From the NCBI RefSeq assembly GCF_028368975.1, contig NZ_JAQNDM010000002.1:5946425-6010424 (forward strand): a stretch of DNA of 64,000 bases, written 5' to 3'. Source of the DNA: Stigmatella ashevillena (GTDB taxonomy: Bacteria; Myxococcota; Myxococcia; Myxococcales; Myxococcaceae). The translations under genes and the position numbers were made by a program. The notes under the pieces are model-generated. The model did no database searches. It had not been told where the DNA came from and was given only the letters and a program-made list of their open reading frames with translations. Below are positions 44,409-54,150 of this stretch, piece by piece. Within the stretch, counting starts at the first letter, position 1. Every line of letters begins with the position of its first letter.

Positions 44409-45083
44409 ATGAAGCCATCCGCCAAACGCCTCTTCGAGCAGTCTCGGGCCCACCTCGAGAAGGGCGAAGTGGGCAAGGCCGTGCATGTCCTCAAGCAAGC
44501 CCTTGCGGAAGAGCCGGACAACGTCTCGCTCTGGGCCGAGATGTACCGCCAGTGCATGCTCGCCAAGTCCCCACAGAGCGCGCTCACCGCCGCCCGGGAG
44601 CTGCGGCGCATCAACCCGGCGGAGGCCAACTACATCTACATGCATGGCATCGCCGCGCTCACTTCTGGACAGGCCCAGGAGGCGGCCACCCTGCTGGAAG
44701 AGGCGCTCCAGCGCCTGCCTCAGGCCACGCACGTGCGGCGCACGCTCGTCCAGGTGCTCGAGGCGCTCAAGAAGCCCGAGCGAGCCCGGCAGGTGCTCCA
44801 GGAGGCGGTGGACCGGGCCCCCACGGATCCCGTCGCGGTGAACGACTTGGCGCTGCTCCTGCTCAAGCAGGGCGAGGAGGGCAAGCGCACCGCGGAGCCG
44901 CTGCTGCGCCGGGTTCTCTCGGCGCACCCGGATGATCTGGCCACCCACCTCAACCTCGCGCTCGCCCTGGCGGACCGCGACGCCGAGGCCGCGCTCGAGC
45001 ATGCCGACCGCGCGAAGGAGTCTCCGGATCTGGCCATTCGCGAACAGGCCCAGCGCCTGTACCAGCTCCTCGTCCGCCACTAG
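44409..45083 (+). CDS. Tetratricopeptide-repeat protein
   Basis: The 224-residue soluble protein is built of about five TPR-type helix pairs (AKRLFEQSRAHLEKGEVGKA; PVAVNDLALLLLKQGEEGKR; DDLATHLNLALALADRDAEA). It starts at the first ATG of the frame and has no signal peptide. TPR proteins bind partner proteins; the partner is unknown. A terminator-like hairpin follows at 45119-45141. Confidence 0.82.
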   Translation: MKPSAKRLFEQSRAHLEKGEVGKAVHVLKQALAEEPDNVSLWAEMYRQCMLAKSPQSALTAARELRRINPAEANYIYMHGIAALTSGQAQEAATLLEEALQRLPQATHVRRTLVQVLEALKKPERARQVLQEAVDRAPTDPVAVNDLALLLLKQGEEGKRTAEPLLRRVLSAHPDDLATHLNLALALADRDAEAALEHADRAKESPDLAIREQAQRLYQLLVRH

Positions 45084-45118
45084 GACGCATTGCCCCCGCC
45101 CCTTGGGGGGGGACGCCT

Positions 45119-45150
45119 CCGCCCAAGGGTTGCTTGGGCGGCAGAGCCCT
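45119..45150 (+). terminator. Probable intrinsic terminator after the TPR gene
   Basis: A perfect 9-bp stem, CCGCCCAAG and CTTGGGCGG, encloses a 5-base loop, and a T-rich run (CCCTTTTCT) follows within about ten bases. Confidence 0.5.
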
Positions 45151-45324
45151 TTTCTGCATTGATCATTCCGGTGTCCCGGCATTGCCAACCGGTCCTGACT
45201 CGCTAAACAATGAAGTCACGAAACGCTTCGGAGTCGTGAATTTCGACTTCCGGGGCATAGACCGGTTTCCCTGGGACGCGGGTGCGTCAGGCGGTGGGGC
45301 CGGAAGGCGCGAGGAGGAAAGGCA

Positions 45325-45774
45325 ATGTCTTGGAACATGTCCTTCGAGTATCAGGCGGAGCACGACATCGTTCACGCCCGCTTCAACCGGTGCCTGTTGG
45401 TGAGCCCCGCGGATGTGGACCGGTGGAAGGCAGACGTGGAGGAGAAGCTGGCGGTGTTCGGCCGGCGGGTGGATCTGCTCGTGGACCTGGATGGGCTGGA
45501 GGTGACGTTCACCGTGGGCCGTCTCTTCGGCCAGGCACGGCGTGAGGTGTTGGAGCGCTTTACCCAGCGCGCCAATTGCTATGGCGGTGACGAGACGACG
45601 CGCATGTTCCTGTCCACCAGCGGCGTGCTTCACGGCAGGCCCATGGCGCACCTGGACAGCTTCGAGGCCGCGCTGGTGGCGATGAGGGCCGAGCGGGAAG
45701 CCTCTCGTCAGAGAGTCTTTGCCCCCTTCTCGGGAGCTCCTCGGTTCGAGGATGTCCACGCAGCCGGTGGGTAG
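45325..45774 (+). CDS. Hypothetical STAS/SpoIIAA-like protein
   Basis: The 149-residue protein starts after a good ribosome-binding site (GAGGAGGAAA). Alternating strands and helices with a central VDLLVDLDGLEVTFTVGRLF resemble the SpoIIAA-like/STAS fold, where a strand ends in D-x-x-G. No catalytic motif is visible. It stands alone between a terminator and the SUKH-like gene. Confidence 0.6.
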   Translation: MSWNMSFEYQAEHDIVHARFNRCLLVSPADVDRWKADVEEKLAVFGRRVDLLVDLDGLEVTFTVGRLFGQARREVLERFTQRANCYGGDETTRMFLSTSGVLHGRPMAHLDSFEAALVAMRAEREASRQRVFAPFSGAPRFEDVHAAGG

Positions 45775-45843
45775 GCGGCCGGGTGGCGTGAGCGGCTCGG
45801 GCGGGCCTTCGGGACGTCCAGGTATGACGAGGGCCAAGGTGGA

Positions 45844-46584
45844 ATGAAGGAACTCATCGAGTTGCTCAGCCAGTATGATCCTTCATATCCAAGGCATCTC
45901 CGGGGTGTGTCCAGCGAGGAGCTCGCCGAGCTGGAAAGGTTGGTGGGGCGCCCTTTGCCCGAGCGGCTCCGGGGGTTTCTTCGCCTCATGGGAAGAGAGT
46001 CAGGAGACTGGCTCTCTGCCGAGGTCCGCGTGCGGTTCGATGCGATCTGGCAATTCTATCTGGAGAAAGAGCGTCACCGGCTTTCGCCCCGCTACATTTT
46101 CATCGCGGCGCGCGAGCAGTCTCCGGACCGCACCTATTTCTGTGACTGCGGCCTGCTGGCGGAAGCCGAAGACTGTCAGGTGGTCTATGTCCGCCAGGGA
46201 ATGGCACTCCATCGCGGCGGGTCCTTCGCGTTCAGCTTTCCCTCGCTGAAGGACATGCTGTTCCGGGAGGCGTTTCAATCCAAGCGGATGGCGATTCTGC
46301 CCTACCGGGCCGTGCTGCGGCCTGCGGACAGGACGGCGGACTATGGGGCCGCCGAGACGGCCGCGATGGTGATGGAGGAATTGGCGGACCTGATGCCCAG
46401 GCTCGGGTTCCAGAGACTGCCCCAGACCAGCGCCTTGAATCCGCTGTTCGAGCGGGGCGACGCCGCCCTGTCCGCGCACAATGCCTCGGATCCGGGGGAC
46501 ATGTGCGTGGTGCTCGCCACCGCGAACGAACGCGAACGGGACCGGTTGCTGGAGGCCCTGATGGACACCACGCTGCTCGTCTGA
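45844..46584 (+). CDS. SMI1/KNR4 (SUKH)-like protein
   Basis: The 246-residue protein opens with a SUKH-type pattern: SSEELAELERLVGRPLPERL, then RGFLRLMGRESGDWL and a strand series. SUKH proteins in bacteria are common immunity proteins against nuclease toxins. A C-terminal extension of about 70 residues is not part of the core. No toxin gene lies next to it, so it may be an orphan immunity gene or a housekeeping member. Confidence 0.65.
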   Translation: MKELIELLSQYDPSYPRHLRGVSSEELAELERLVGRPLPERLRGFLRLMGRESGDWLSAEVRVRFDAIWQFYLEKERHRLSPRYIFIAAREQSPDRTYFCDCGLLAEAEDCQVVYVRQGMALHRGGSFAFSFPSLKDMLFREAFQSKRMAILPYRAVLRPADRTADYGAAETAAMVMEELADLMPRLGFQRLPQTSALNPLFERGDAALSAHNASDPGDMCVVLATANERERDRLLEALMDTTLLV

Positions 46585-46719
46585 GGCCACCCGCCGTCTG
46601 TTTCTGCACATGGAAAACAGGCAAGCGTTGGATCCTCGGCGCGGGCCCCGGGGCGGGTGTTGGCCGGCTCTTCCCGCGTGCGAGGATGTTGCCGCCGTAC
46701 TCATGGGGGGGCCCACAGG

Positions 46720-47235
46720 ATGAAGAAGACGCCATCGGACGAGGGGACGCAGCAGGCTCGCGATTTCTTGCGGCTGGTTCGTGAGCCGCAGACCGGGCCC
46801 AGAGCCCCCTCGGCGGACAAGCCTCCACTGATTGAACTGCCAGACTTCACCCTGACGCGTCAGGTGCTGAACGCGCGGGGCAGGACGGATCTCTTGAAGG
46901 ACATCGGGGGGTTTCAGACGCAGCGCCGGTACCTGCACCTGTCGCTGCCGCTGATGCTGCTCTTCGTGGGGGCGGGGGCGGTGCCATTGCTGACCGAGCT
47001 GCCGAACTCCGCGCTGGTGAGCGTGGGCATCATGGCCATCATGGGGACCGTGGTCGGCTTGTTGCTGTTCCCGAAGGTATTCGGGGAGACGTATGTGCTC
47101 CGGGTGCGCACGCTTCAGGGAGACCGCGAGGTGTTCCGCTCGCAGGACGCGGAGCTCTTCACCCGGGTGGTGGATGCGCTGGACCGGGCCCTGGTCTGGC
47201 GTGAGCCCAAGCCCCTGCGCGCGCTGGTGCGCTGA
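46720..47235 (+). CDS. Hypothetical membrane protein, two spans
   Basis: The 171-residue product has a cytoplasmic N-terminus, two adjacent membrane helices at about 78-96 and 105-122 (LSLPLMLLFVGAGAVPLL; ALVSVGIMAIMGTVVGLLLF) and a C-terminal domain with TYVLRVRTLQGDREVFRSQD. The start at 46720 has GGA just upstream; a longer start lies within low-complexity sequence. Function unknown. The 3' end converges on the Fic gene with an 18-bp gap. Confidence 0.65.
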   Translation: MKKTPSDEGTQQARDFLRLVREPQTGPRAPSADKPPLIELPDFTLTRQVLNARGRTDLLKDIGGFQTQRRYLHLSLPLMLLFVGAGAVPLLTELPNSALVSVGIMAIMGTVVGLLLFPKVFGETYVLRVRTLQGDREVFRSQDAELFTRVVDALDRALVWREPKPLRALVR

Positions 47236-47253
47236 GCCGGTGCCCCGGTGGCT

Positions 47254-48525
47254 TCACCGGGAGCGCACGAGCAGAACGCCCTCCAGCGCCTGCGTCCAGA
47301 TGTCCGTGGCGAGTTTCTCGGCGGAGATTCCCTGGCGAAGCTGCCCCGTGGTGGAGGCCACGGTGAACAGGGCGTTCTCCTCCAAGGAGAACTCGGCGGG
47401 GCGCTCCGGCATGACCGTGGCGGCCTGGAGCGTGAGGGCGGGGAGGGTACGCTGCCATGCTCGGGGCTCTCGCGGACACGAGGCCGTGAGGGTGGCCTCG
47501 TACGTGCCCTGGGAGGACTGGCCACAGAGCACCGCGAGGGGCAGAGGTCCCTGGTGGGCCTGCTCCCAGCTGACAGGGGTGAGCCCATCCAGGGAGATGA
47601 CCGAGAGGCTGAGGTCCGCGACCGCCCCGGAGTGTTTCGCGGTGAGCTGGAGCGCCACCGTCTCCAGCGCATCGAGCAGCGCATCGACGCCGCGTCTCCA
47701 GGCGGGGAACTCGCGGGGATCTCCCGGGGGCAGGGCGGCGGACGGCGGGGGGGAGTCCTCGGCGAAGGACTGGGCGGCGTACTCGTAGCGCGCGAGGCCG
47801 TGCTCCACGCTCTCCACCAGGAGGGTGGTCAGCGAGGTGATGTCCCCCTGGTGGGCCTGTTTCAACGCGGTGTGGTACCGCGCCCGGTCCTTCACGCGCA
47901 GCACCGTGAGGGGGTAGCCGTGCCGGAAGAGCAGCAGGTGGAGCAGGAGCCGGCCGATCCGGCCGTTGCCCCCGGTGAACGGGTGGATGGCGTCGAACGC
48001 CGCGTGCGCCCGGCTCGCGAGGACCAGGGGGAGCTCGGCAGTCTCCTGGGACAGCCAGGCGCTGAACTCTTGGATTTGTTCAGGAACGAGCGAGGCGTCC
48101 GGCGGCGTGTGGCCGGGGCCGCGCGGGGGCACGGCGGTGGTCCGGTAGCTGCCGGCCTCGGTGGACTCTCCGGTGCCCAGGACGACGGCGTGGAGGATGC
48201 GCAGGTCCCGCTCGGTCAGCGGCAGGCGTGAGCTCGCCAGGGACTCGATGAAGTCCAGCGCATGGGAGAGGTGGGTGGCTTCCGCCTGCACCTTGGGCGG
48301 CTTGCCGGCGAAGGTCGGCCCGTCCTCGAGGATGGTGCGCGTCTCCGGCAGGGTGAGGCGGCTGCCCGAGATGGCATTCGAGTGGTACACGTGGTGGATG
48401 CGCAGCCAGTGGCTCAAGGCCTCCTCGGCCAGCGAGGGCAGCCGGAGTTGCCGCAGGCGGCGAACCCGCTCGGCCGTTTGCTCCAGCCGTGCTCCCAACC
48501 TCGTCTCCCAGCGATAGCGGTACAT
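47254..48525 (-). CDS. Fic-family AMPylase with altered inhibitory motif
   Basis: The 423-residue protein carries the Fic active-site loop HPFTGGNGRIGR starting at His181, matching HPFx[D/E/G]GNGRxxR. The N-terminal helix holds SNAISG at 49-54, where the usual class II inhibitory motif is (S/T)xxxE(G/N). The inhibitory glutamate is replaced by Ser53, so autoinhibition may be lost or altered. The C-terminal half (about 270-423) is a separate domain without a known match. Fic proteins transfer AMP to protein hydroxyls. The target is unknown. Confidence 0.87.
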   Translation of the reverse strand: MYRYRWETRLGARLEQTAERVRRLRQLRLPSLAEEALSHWLRIHHVYHSNAISGSRLTLPETRTILEDGPTFAGKPPKVQAEATHLSHALDFIESLASSRLPLTERDLRILHAVVLGTGESTEAGSYRTTAVPPRGPGHTPPDASLVPEQIQEFSAWLSQETAELPLVLASRAHAAFDAIHPFTGGNGRIGRLLLHLLLFRHGYPLTVLRVKDRARYHTALKQAHQGDITSLTTLLVESVEHGLARYEYAAQSFAEDSPPPSAALPPGDPREFPAWRRGVDALLDALETVALQLTAKHSGAVADLSLSVISLDGLTPVSWEQAHQGPLPLAVLCGQSSQGTYEATLTASCPREPRAWQRTLPALTLQAATVMPERPAEFSLEENALFTVASTTGQLRQGISAEKLATDIWTQALEGVLLVRSR

Positions 48526-48752
48526 CCGGCGGCCTCCAGGGGTGGGAAGTGTAGTGCCTCGCGCGGCGGGGGGGGCGCCGTGTTTCGCATGGCTCAACGC
48601 CGTACCGGCGGCCACTGGCGGTGGCGCAACGGATGGCTACGTCTTGGGGAGCCAGGAGGCGGGGCACACGCCGTCCGGGATTCTGGCCGCGGGACTCGTG
48701 CTCGGACGTCCGCGAGCGCGTCACAGCAGGGTGCGTCAACGGGGGATGTGAC

Positions 48753-49274
48753 ATGCGCTTCACGGACTTCTTGAGCGAAGAGAGGATTCGTCCTTTCTTG
48801 AGGGCCCGCGAGCGGGCGGGGGTGGTGTGCGAGTTGGCGGAGCTGCTGGCGATGCGGATGCCGGTGAAGCCCAGCGTGCTGGGGCGGCTGCTCATGGAGC
48901 GTGAGCGGATTGCCGGCACGGTGCTCGCCGGAGGGGTGGCGATTCCGCACTGTCGGCTGGAAGGGCTGCCCCGCATCACTGCCTGTGTGGGCCTCCTGCG
49001 CGAGGGGTGTCTCTTCGGAGCGCCTGAGGAGGGCCCGGTGCGCATCTTCGTGGGGCTCGTCTCCCCCCTGAATACTTCAGGGTTGCACCTCAACCTCCTG
49101 GCCCGGATCGCCGGCATGTTGAGGGAGCCCGCCCTGCGCCAAGAGCTGCTGGCCGCTCCCACCGCGGAAGAGATTTTCCAGCTCCTCGTTCAGGCCGAGG
49201 AGTCCCATGTGGCGCGGTTGGCCCGCCGGGGCGGGCTGGTGCTCGCCGAGGGAGCGGGCTCCGGCCACGCCTGA
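48753..49274 (+). CDS. PTS EIIA-Ntr-like protein
   Basis: The 173-residue protein is a PTS EIIA type-2 domain. VLAGGVAIPHCRLEGLPRIT contains the phosphorylatable histidine, and SGLHLNLLARIAGMLREPAL matches the family's second half. In proteobacteria EIIA-Ntr (PtsN) binds and tunes potassium transporters and KdpD. Its place just upstream of the kdp operon suggests the same. The start at 48753 follows a GGGGG purine run. Confidence 0.82.
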   Translation: MRFTDFLSEERIRPFLRARERAGVVCELAELLAMRMPVKPSVLGRLLMERERIAGTVLAGGVAIPHCRLEGLPRITACVGLLREGCLFGAPEEGPVRIFVGLVSPLNTSGLHLNLLARIAGMLREPALRQELLAAPTAEEIFQLLVQAEESHVARLARRGGLVLAEGAGSGHA

Positions 49275-49300
49275 CGGGTCCCCGGGTTTCACCGCGCACG

Positions 49301-49394
49301 GCCCCCTCGGGGCACTTCGTGCAAGGTGCAACCCCGGCCGGAAGGAGGGGACCGTAAGTCCCCGGAAAGATTGGGGCGGTGGCCGGACAGGGTT
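49301..49394 (+). ncRNA. Structured leader RNA upstream of kdpFABC
   Basis: The 308-bp gap before kdpF encodes no gene but folds strongly. Small hairpins GCCCC/GGGGC (49301-49313) and GCAC/GTGC (49312-49322) precede a compact element. In that element AACCC (49330-34) pairs with GGGTT (49390-94), CGGCC (49335-39) pairs with GGCCG (49381-85), and inside lies GGGGAC-CGTAA-GTCCCC (49347-63). I do not recognise a known riboswitch. Position and pairing suggest a cis-regulatory RNA for potassium uptake. Confidence 0.45.
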
Positions 49395-49413
49395 GGTACG
49401 GCCAGTGCTCATG

Positions 49414-49443
49414 AAGGGGGGGAACGGGAGCCCCTCCTTTATA
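49414..49443 (+). terminator. Terminator- or attenuator-like hairpin before kdpF
   Basis: AAGGGGGGG (49414-22) pairs with CCCCTCCTT (49431-39) through nine pairs including one G-U, with an 8-base loop, followed by a short T-rich run. It lies about 140 bp before kdpF and just after the structured leader. It may end the upstream EIIA transcript or act as a regulated attenuator. Confidence 0.4.
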
Positions 49444-49582
49444 TGGCGATCTTCGAACTCACCTCCTTGCTGTCCACGCTGCTGTGGGACCAGACGGCTG
49501 CCGAGCCGCCCACGTCCCGTCTGAGACGGCGCCCAGGTCCAGCGTCCGGCGACGGCGTCCTTCTAGGACAGGACGGCTTCCC

Positions 49583-49672
49583 ATGACTTTCGACTACGCA
49601 GCGGGCGCCGTGCTGTCGGTGCTGCTCACGGTTTACCTCGTCTACGCCCTGCTCCGGCCCGAGCGCTTCTAG
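49583..49672 (+). CDS. kdpF: KdpF, small subunit of the Kdp potassium pump
   Basis: The 29-residue peptide is one membrane helix ([20 protein letters not shown]) ending in PERF, typical of KdpF, which stabilises the KdpABC complex. It begins at 49583 and ends 10 bp before kdpA. Size and position identify it. Confidence 0.88.
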   Translation: MTFDYAAGAVLSVLLTVYLVYALLRPERF

Positions 49673-49682
49673 GAGCCTGGCC

Positions 49683-51398
49683 ATGACCTTCACCGGTGGG
49701 TTGCAGATTCTCGTGTTCTTCGCGCTCGTCCTCGCGGTGACGAAGCCGCTGGGCGGCTACCTCTTCCGCGTCTTCGAGGGCCGTCCTCCCCTGCCCCAGG
49801 TGCTGGGCCCGGTGGAGCGGGGGCTGTTCCGCCTGTGCGGCGTGACGCCAGAGCGCGAGCAGACCTGGGGCCAGTACACCCGGGCGCTGCTGGCGTTCAG
49901 CCTCTTCAGCGTCCTCGTTCTCTACGCCCTTCAGCGGCTCCAGCACGTGTTGCCGCTCAATCCCCAGGGCCTGCCGGCGGTGGGCCCGGAGCTGGCCTTC
50001 AACACCGCGGCGAGCTTCACCGCCAACACCAACTGGCAGTCCTACGCGGGCGAATCGACGATGAGCCACTTCAGCCAGATGGTGGGGCTGACGTGGCAGA
50101 ACTTCGTGTCCGCGGCGGCCGGTCTCGGCGTGGCGCTGGCGCTGGCGCGAGGCTTCACGCGACGGCTGGGGCCGGAGGGGCCGAAGACGCTGGGCAACTT
50201 CTGGGTGGATCTCGTGCGGGGGGTCCTCTACGTGCTGCTGCCCCTGTGTGTCGTGTATGCCTTGTTCCTTGTGTCCCAGGGGGTGCTTCAGAACCTCGAC
50301 GCTGCCCGGGAGCTGACGACGCTGGAGGGGGCGAAGCAGACGCTCGCCATGGGTCCGGTGGCCTCGCAGGAGGCCATCAAGATGTTGGGCACCAACGGCG
50401 GCGGCTTCTTCAATGCCAACAGCGCTCATCCGTTCGAGAACCCCACGCCGCTCACCAACCTGGTGCAGATGCTGTCCATCTTCGCCCTGCCCGCGGCCCT
50501 CACGTACACGTATGGCCGGATGGCAGGGGACACGCGGCAGGGCTGGGCCCTGTTCGCGGCGATGAGCTTCCTGTTCTTCGTGGGCGTGGCCGCCGCCTAC
50601 GCCGCCGAGTCCCAGGGCAACACCGCCCTGATCCCGGCGCAGGTGGCGCAGGCGGGCAACATGGAGGGCAAGGAGGTGCGCTTTGGCATCGCCGCCTCCA
50701 CGCTGTTCGCCACCGTCACCACGGATGCGTCGTGCGGCGCGGTCAATGCCATGCATGACAGCTTCACCCCCCTGGGCGGGCTGGTGCCCTTGGTGAACAT
50801 GCAGTTGGGCGAGGTCATCTTCGGAGGGGTGGGCGCGGGCCTCTACGGCATGCTCGTCATGGGGGTGCTCGCCGTCTTCATCGCCGGGCTCATGGTGGGC
50901 CGCACGCCCGAGTATCTCGGCAAGAAGATCGAAGCCCGGGAGATGAAGCTCGTCATGTTGTACGTGCTCATCTTCCCGGGGGTCATCCTCGGGCTGAGCG
51001 CGGTGGCGGCCGTCCTGCCCCAGGGCACCTCCTCGCTGAACAACGCGGGACCGCACGGCCTGTCAGAGCTGCTGTATGCGTTCACCAGCGGCACGTCCAA
51101 CAACGGCAGTGCCTTCGCGGGGCTCAATGCCAACACGCCCTTCTGGAACATCTCCTTGGGTCTGGCGATGCTCGCAGGCCGCTTCCTGATGATCGTCCCG
51201 GTGCTGGCCATCGCCGGCTCCATGGTGGGCAAGAAGGGCGTGCCCGTGGGACCGGGTACTTTTCCCACGCATGGCCCGCTCTTCACCGGCCTGCTGGTGA
51301 GCGTCGTCGTCATCGTCGGCGCGTTGACCTTCTTCCCCGCGCTCTCGCTGAGCCCCCTCGTCGAGCACTTCCTCGCCGGTGCCGGAAAGGTGTTCTGA
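49683..51398 (+). CDS. kdpA: KdpA, potassium-binding and translocating subunit
   Basis: The 571-residue membrane protein has about ten spans and the selectivity-filter-like segments [57 protein letters not shown] and [20 protein letters not shown]. These glycine-rich loops bind potassium in the superfamily of K+ transporters. Length equals that of E. coli KdpA. It ends one base before kdpB. Confidence 0.97.
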   Translation: MTFTGGLQILVFFALVLAVTKPLGGYLFRVFEGRPPLPQVLGPVERGLFRLCGVTPEREQTWGQYTRALLAFSLFSVLVLYALQRLQHVLPLNPQGLPAVGPELAFNTAASFTANTNWQSYAGESTMSHFSQMVGLTWQNFVSAAAGLGVALALARGFTRRLGPEGPKTLGNFWVDLVRGVLYVLLPLCVVYALFLVSQGVLQNLDAARELTTLEGAKQTLAMGPVASQEAIKMLGTNGGGFFNANSAHPFENPTPLTNLVQMLSIFALPAALTYTYGRMAGDTRQGWALFAAMSFLFFVGVAAAYAAESQGNTALIPAQVAQAGNMEGKEVRFGIAASTLFATVTTDASCGAVNAMHDSFTPLGGLVPLVNMQLGEVIFGGVGAGLYGMLVMGVLAVFIAGLMVGRTPEYLGKKIEAREMKLVMLYVLIFPGVILGLSAVAAVLPQGTSSLNNAGPHGLSELLYAFTSGTSNNGSAFAGLNANTPFWNISLGLAMLAGRFLMIVPVLAIAGSMVGKKGVPVGPGTFPTHGPLFTGLLVSVVVIVGALTFFPALSLSPLVEHFLAGAGKVF

Positions 51399-51399
51399 C

Positions 51400-53460
51400 A
51401 TGGCCTCCCCGTCTTCGAAGCAGATGTCGCTCTTGGATCCGGCGCTGCTCCGGCAGGCCTCGCTGGACAGCCTGCGCAAGCTGGACCCTCGGGCCGTGGC
51501 CCGCAACCCGGTGATGTTCGTGGTGTGGGCGGGCAGCCTGCTCACCACGGTGTTGCTGGTGAAGGAGGCGGTGGTGCCCGGGGAGGGGGCCCCGCCCGTG
51601 TGGTTCACCGTGTCGGTGACGCTGTGGCTGTGGTTCACCGTGCTCTTCGCGAACTTCGCCGAGGCGGTGGCGGAGGGGCGCGGCAAGGCGCAGGCCGGCG
51701 CGCTGCGCAAGATGCGTCAGGACGCCACGGCGCGCCTCTGGGTGAATGGGAAGGAGGAGCGGGTGCCCGCCCCGAGCCTGAAGAAGGGGGACACGGTGGT
51801 GTGCGAGGCGGGCGACCTCATCCCCGGAGATGGCGAGGTGGTGGAAGGCATCGCCAGCGTGGACGAGTCCGCCATCACCGGCGAGTCCGCCCCCGTCATC
51901 CGCGAGTCGGGCGGAGACCGGTCGGCGGTGACGGGGGGGACGAAGGTGCTCTCGGATCGCATCCTCGTGCGCATCTCCGTCAACCCGGGCGAGTCCTTCC
52001 TGGACCGGATGATTGGCCTTGTGGAGGGCGCGGCCCGGCAGAAGACGCCCAATGAGATTGCCCTGCACATCCTGCTGGTGGGGCTGACGGTCGTCTTCTT
52101 GCTGGCGTGCGTGAGCTTGGTGCCGATGGCGCTCTACTCGGGGGTGAAGCTGCCGGGCACGGCGGTGGTGGCGCTGCTCGTGTGCCTCATTCCCACGACC
52201 ATCGGCGGGTTGCTGAGCGCGATTGGCATCGCGGGGATGGACCGGCTCCTGCGCAAGAACGTGTTGGCCATGAGTGGCCGAGCGGTGGAGGCGGCGGGGG
52301 ATGTGGACACGCTGCTCCTGGACAAGACGGGCACCATCACCTTGGGCAACCGCATGGCCACGGAGCTGTTGCCCCTGCCCGGGGTGCGGATGGAGGAACT
52401 GGCCGAGGCCTCTCAGTTGGCGAGCTTGGCGGACGAGACGCCCGAGGGACGCTCCATCGTCACGTTGGTGAAGGATGCCTACAAGATGCGTCCCCGGGAG
52501 CTTCAGGCGCACCAGGTGACCTTCGTGCCCTTCACCGCGCAGACGCGCATGAGCGGGTGCGACCTCGCGGTGCCCACGCCGCGCAGCATCCGCAAGGGCG
52601 CCGTGGAGGCCATCGTCCGGTATGCGCGCGAGCAGGGGGGCACGGTGCCTCCCGAACTGGAGCAGGCCTCCGCGCGCATCGGGGACGCGGGGGGCACGCC
52701 GCTCGCGGTGGCCGAGGGCGCGCGCGTGCTGGGCATCATCCACCTCAAGGACGTGGTGAAGGGCGGCATCCGGGAGCGCTTCGACCGCTTCCGCGCCATG
52801 GGCATCCGCACGGTGATGATCACCGGAGACAACCCACGCACGGCGGCGGCGATCGCCCGGGAGGCGGGGGTGGATGACTTCCTGGCGGAGGCGACGCCTG
52901 AAGCCAAGCTGGCGCTCATCCGCGCGGAGCAGGCCAAGGGCAAGCTGGTGGCGATGACGGGGGATGGCACCAACGACGCGCCCGCGCTGGCCCAGGCGGA
53001 CGTGGGCGTGGCGATGAACACCGGCACCCAGGCGGCCAAGGAGGCCGGCAACATGGTGGACCTGGACTCCAACCCCACCAAGCTCCTGGAGGTGGTGGAG
53101 GTGGGCAAGCAACTGCTGATGACCCGGGGCACGCTCACCACGTTCTCCATCGCCAATGACGTGGCGAAGTACTTCGCCATCCTCCCGGCGCTGTTCATGG
53201 GGGTGTTTCCTGAGATCGCCCCGCTGAACGTGATGGGGCTGAGCTCGCCCTTCAGCGCCATCCTGGCGGCGGTCATCTTCAACGCGCTCATCATCATCGC
53301 GTTGATTCCGTTGGCGCTCCGGGGCGTGCGCTACCGGCCGCTGGGCGCGGCGGCCCTGCTGCGCCGGAGCCTGCTGCTCTACGGCGTGGGCGGCGTCCTC
53401 GTCCCCTTCATTGGAATCAAAGCCATCGACGTGCTGCTCACCGCCGTGGGGATGGCCTAG
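51400..53460 (+). CDS. kdpB: KdpB, P-type ATPase subunit
   Basis: The 686-residue protein has the P-type ATPase phosphorylation motif [14 protein letters not shown] (catalytic Asp), the actuator [10 protein letters not shown], and the hinge [20 protein letters not shown]. The [20 protein letters not shown] segment is characteristic of KdpB. It hydrolyses ATP to drive uptake through KdpA. The start at 51400 follows kdpA directly; an earlier in-frame ATG lies within kdpA. Confidence 0.97.
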   Translation: MASPSSKQMSLLDPALLRQASLDSLRKLDPRAVARNPVMFVVWAGSLLTTVLLVKEAVVPGEGAPPVWFTVSVTLWLWFTVLFANFAEAVAEGRGKAQAGALRKMRQDATARLWVNGKEERVPAPSLKKGDTVVCEAGDLIPGDGEVVEGIASVDESAITGESAPVIRESGGDRSAVTGGTKVLSDRILVRISVNPGESFLDRMIGLVEGAARQKTPNEIALHILLVGLTVVFLLACVSLVPMALYSGVKLPGTAVVALLVCLIPTTIGGLLSAIGIAGMDRLLRKNVLAMSGRAVEAAGDVDTLLLDKTGTITLGNRMATELLPLPGVRMEELAEASQLASLADETPEGRSIVTLVKDAYKMRPRELQAHQVTFVPFTAQTRMSGCDLAVPTPRSIRKGAVEAIVRYAREQGGTVPPELEQASARIGDAGGTPLAVAEGARVLGIIHLKDVVKGGIRERFDRFRAMGIRTVMITGDNPRTAAAIAREAGVDDFLAEATPEAKLALIRAEQAKGKLVAMTGDGTNDAPALAQADVGVAMNTGTQAAKEAGNMVDLDSNPTKLLEVVEVGKQLLMTRGTLTTFSIANDVAKYFAILPALFMGVFPEIAPLNVMGLSSPFSAILAAVIFNALIIIALIPLALRGVRYRPLGAAALLRRSLLLYGVGGVLVPFIGIKAIDVLLTAVGMA

Positions 53461-53483
53461 GCAAGAACCCAGAGGAGTCCTTC

Positions 53484-54140
53484 ATGACATCCGAACTCGT
53501 CATCGCGCTGCGCGTCTCGCTCGTCACCCTTCTCCTGACGGGCGTGCTCTACCCGTTGGCCGTGACGGGAGGCGCGCGGCTGCTCTTCCGCCATGAGGCC
53601 GATGGCTCGCTCGTCACCGATGAGCGGGGCCGGGTGGTGGGCAGCGCCCTCGTGGGCCAGGGCTTCACGCAAGCCTTGTACTTTCAGCCCCGCCCCTCGG
53701 CGGCGGGCAGTGGCTACGATGGGACCGCCTCGTCCGGCAGCAACCTGGGACCCACCTCCCAGAAGCTGAGGGACCGGGCCGTGGCGGAAGCGGAGCGTCT
53801 GCGCCAGGAGAACCCGGACGCACCCTCCCCGGTGCCCGCGGAGCTTGTCACCACGTCCGCCTCGGGGTTGGACCCGCACCTGTCGCCCGAGTCGGCCCGC
53901 TGGCAGGTGGCTCGGGTGGCCAAGGCGCGCGGCGTGGCCAACGAACGGGTTCTCGCGGTGGTGGATGCGCACATCGAGGGCCGCACCTTCGGCGTGCTGG
54001 GCGAGCCCCGGGTGAACGTGCTGGCGCTGAACCTCGCGCTGGACCGGCGGTTCGGTGGGCCCGGCGCGGTGGGAGGACGGGTGGGTGCCCTGCCGCCTTC
54101 GGACAAGGATTCCCCTGGCGCGCGCGAGGCGGCGCGTTAG
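53484..54140 (+). CDS. kdpC: KdpC, accessory subunit
   Basis: The 218-residue protein has one N-terminal membrane helix ([20 protein letters not shown]) and the KdpC periplasmic domain with [40 protein letters not shown] and [12 protein letters not shown]. The C-terminus extends about 25 residues beyond the typical protein ([20 protein letters not shown]). It follows kdpB by 23 bp. Confidence 0.95.
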   Translation: MTSELVIALRVSLVTLLLTGVLYPLAVTGGARLLFRHEADGSLVTDERGRVVGSALVGQGFTQALYFQPRPSAAGSGYDGTASSGSNLGPTSQKLRDRAVAEAERLRQENPDAPSPVPAELVTTSASGLDPHLSPESARWQVARVAKARGVANERVLAVVDAHIEGRTFGVLGEPRVNVLALNLALDRRFGGPGAVGGRVGALPPSDKDSPGAREAAR

Positions 54141-54150
54141 ACGCTCGGAC

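Noticed and set aside
49305-49325. Sigma-54 promoter before kdpF
   Set aside because: GGCAC-TTCG-TGCA resembles -24/-12 elements but the spacing is two bases too short.
49275-49582. ydaO (c-di-AMP) or GEMM riboswitch before kdpF
   Set aside because: The leader is structured, but the conserved single-stranded blocks of those classes as I remember them are not present.
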